DNA of 64,000 nucleotides, taken from assembly GCA_027605045.1 (NCBI GenBank), contig JAQFWX010000077.1, positions 1 through 64,000 on the forward strand, in the 5' to 3' direction. A program made the position numbers and the translations under genes. This document shows positions 62,225 through 64,000 of the stretch, piece by piece; within the stretch, counting starts at the first letter, position 1; every line of letters starts with the position of its first letter. Under the pieces are notes generated by a model. It did no database searches. It saw only the letters and a list, made by a program, of their open reading frames with translations, and had not been told where the DNA came from. Source of the stretch: Phallus indusiatus (lineage: Eukaryota > Basidiomycota > Agaricomycetes > Phallales > Phallaceae).

Positions 62225-64000
62225 TTAAAGTGTTACACGAGTAAATCTAACTAATAAAAGACTTTCATTGAACTTGCCTCTTTTCCCGGACAACCTCACA
62301 AATCTCCATCCGGGTTGTAAGTAATCCACTCTAGCACAAAATATACCAAGACGGTCCTTTGTGAGCCATTCATCCTGATAAATAATTAACCTATGTAATA
62401 GTTATTGTTAAAAACCGGCAACGGGAGCATGCGTAGGTAACTGGTAAAGCAATTACCTTATAAATGATAAATCGTGTTCCAGATATTCCCAGTGAAATCG
62501 CTCGTTCCAGAAAAAGTCGGCTGTGGCTCCGTCAGGCGGAGAGCTCTCAGATGGATGTTTAGATTGGGAGCGGAACGTCTTGGTACGCTCTGAAGGAAAG
62601 AAAAGCTCTCCGTGAACAAAAGCCTTCATGTTCTGCTTTAACTTCGGATTTGGTACTGTGAGAGAAAAAGTGGTTTATGAGTGTGAAAGAACGAAGTCGT
62701 TCGTTTGTTAAAATTAACTCACCGTTGCAGGCTCCCAATATTTCACAAGTTAGTCTGACATTTCGTTTCGTGGAAGGCTGAATCCCACGAAGTGCGTCCG
62801 GTTTGAGAACCCAACCTCCCGTTTCGACGAACATTGCCTCATTAAACTGCAAATTTCGGTCATATTTTTGCCAATTCAAGGCAGAGATATGAGTTCCTGA
62901 AGACTCATATTACGAAGTAAACAGCGGCTTTGAGCGAGATACTCACCTGAAGCCCAATACTTGAGCGGTGAGAGATTACTTGACATGACCCGAGTTCCCT
63001 TTGGATAAACTCTTCGCATATGATTCATAGAGTGGTCAATCAATTGCTCCAAAAAATGCGGCAATAGTTTTCCTAAAGTTATTTCCGATAAGTTGTATAG
63101 AAGGTGAGGCGGATCAATTATGACTATTTACGTCAGTGATCAATCAGAATCGTTTAGGGAATATGAAAAATTGTTAATCTGGCTACCTTGTTTAAGCCAG
63201 CCGTCAGCTGGCTTGATGCTGCGACAATATATACCCAAGGCGGCCAATGAGGGTGCGATCTTTGTCAAAGTCGCTTTGACTACACCCGGATTCGGCAGCT
63301 GATTTGAGTCACTTGTTTCCTCGTCATCTAGCTCGACGCACTCAGAGGCACTCATCGAGTCGGAGTAGCCTTGGTTGGAATCAAAGTGATATTCTACCTA
63401 ACAACGTGAAGGTGAGAAAAAGCGAATCAAAAGGCAGAGTTCGGAATAGGGTACTTGCCATAACGAGAATTCTACCTCGTAAATGAGCAGGAGTGATCTC
63501 GCGTTCTCTCCCTTCGAATCCTTCAATTGGTGCGGTCACCAGCTTGTCACCCAAAACATCCTTCATCACTTGAACCAGCTCATCCTGGTGTTGCAAGGGC
63601 ACATGACATTCTAGGCTGATCAAAACGGGCCAATCAGCGGGATCGACGGCATCTCCGATGGCTACGCAGACGTCACGAAATGGTATATGATCGCTCCAGG
63701 TCCATCCATGGGTGACAATGAGTCCCGCGGCTGCGTACCAAACGTCAATTTCTACGCAGCGACAGTGGTGGGAAAGAACATGGGTATAGGCCGATGCGTG
63801 GGCTTTGCCCATTAACTGGTATGATAGTAGATATGTATTATGCGACGTTCTGTGCTGAATTAACGAGGCGTTTAAAAAACCAGATAAAGTCTTGCGTACG
63901 ATATAAAATAGTGAGATAGTGGAAAGCTATCGTCGGGTTCGGGGGGTTTGACAACTGGCTTTTTGAGAACATCTTGGGGTTTCTGTTGTATGTAGTTAGA
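62225..64000 (-). CDS. PLC1: Phosphoinositide-specific phospholipase C (5' end outside window)
   Basis: Cleaves PIP2 to IP3 and diacylglycerol. Read on the minus strand from the window edge: FPLSHYFIS spliced to TSHNTYLLSYQLMG (first catalytic His), HVLSHHCRCVEIDVWYA, VTHGWTWSDHIPFRDVC (second catalytic His) and WPVLISLECHV of the X domain. An acidic linker (ELDDEETSDSNQ) follows. The Y domain has CRSIKPADGW, HMRRVYPKGTRVMSSNLSPL and QFNEAMFVETGGWVLKP. The C2 domain includes CEILGAC, VHGELFFPSE, DRLGIFCARVDYL and QPGWRFVRLSGKRGK. It ends VRFTRVTL at 62225-62227. The N-terminal PH/EF-hand part and start lie beyond position 64000. Confidence 0.93.

Overview
This is nuclear DNA of a mushroom-forming basidiomycete (Agaricomycetes). 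The evidence is short introns of about 50-60 nt in nearly every gene, compact gene spacing, two Agaricomycete-expanded membrane families (DUF6534-like and DUF6533-like), a trichodiene/protoilludene-type sesquiterpene synthase, and basidiomycete-style housekeeping proteins. There are no bacterial-type operons, CRISPR arrays or rRNA genes. Exon coordinates were read by eye from splice signals and protein continuity. CDS spans are outer limits that include introns.

Left part (1-17 kb): a DUF6534-like membrane protein; an intron-containing tRNA-Gln; REX4 RNA exonuclease; INO1 (inositol-3-phosphate synthase) followed by a decayed copy of its own 3' end; the small-RNA methyltransferase HEN1; V-ATPase subunit e (VMA9); TPS1 (trehalose-6-phosphate synthase); COQ9.

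Middle (17-45 kb): a DUF6533-like membrane protein, two unrecognised genes, and a repeat-rich interval at 22-25 kb. That interval carries a direct repeat of about 414 bp and a decayed copy of the HEN1-VMA9 tail. Then come a deaminase-like protein, a GST-like protein with an apparent one-base frameshift, an HD-domain phosphohydrolase, a ZIP zinc transporter, a diphosphoinositol-polyphosphate Nudix hydrolase, an INO4-like bHLH factor, a clamp-loader subunit (RFC5) and a tail-anchored protein (possibly a Pex26/Pex15-type peroxin).

Right part (45-64 kb): citrate synthase; phosphomannomutase and RVB1 diverging from a 131-bp promoter; then a gene-poor stretch (51.3-56.5 kb) that works as a graveyard. 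It holds a three-unit degenerate repeat, a copy of the RVB1 3' flank, a fragment of INO1 exon 3, a broken near-complete copy of REX4, and three long near-perfect hairpins, one flanked by a 9-bp direct repeat like a target-site duplication. After it come the sesquiterpene synthase, a zinc-finger-like protein and a 5'-truncated phosphoinositide phospholipase C running off the window end.

Two themes stand out. First, gene ends from this same 64 kb have repeatedly been copied at DNA level (introns included) and left to decay nearby. Second, four inositol-related genes (INO1, Nudix DIPP, INO4-like bHLH, PLC) share the window, though they are not tightly clustered.
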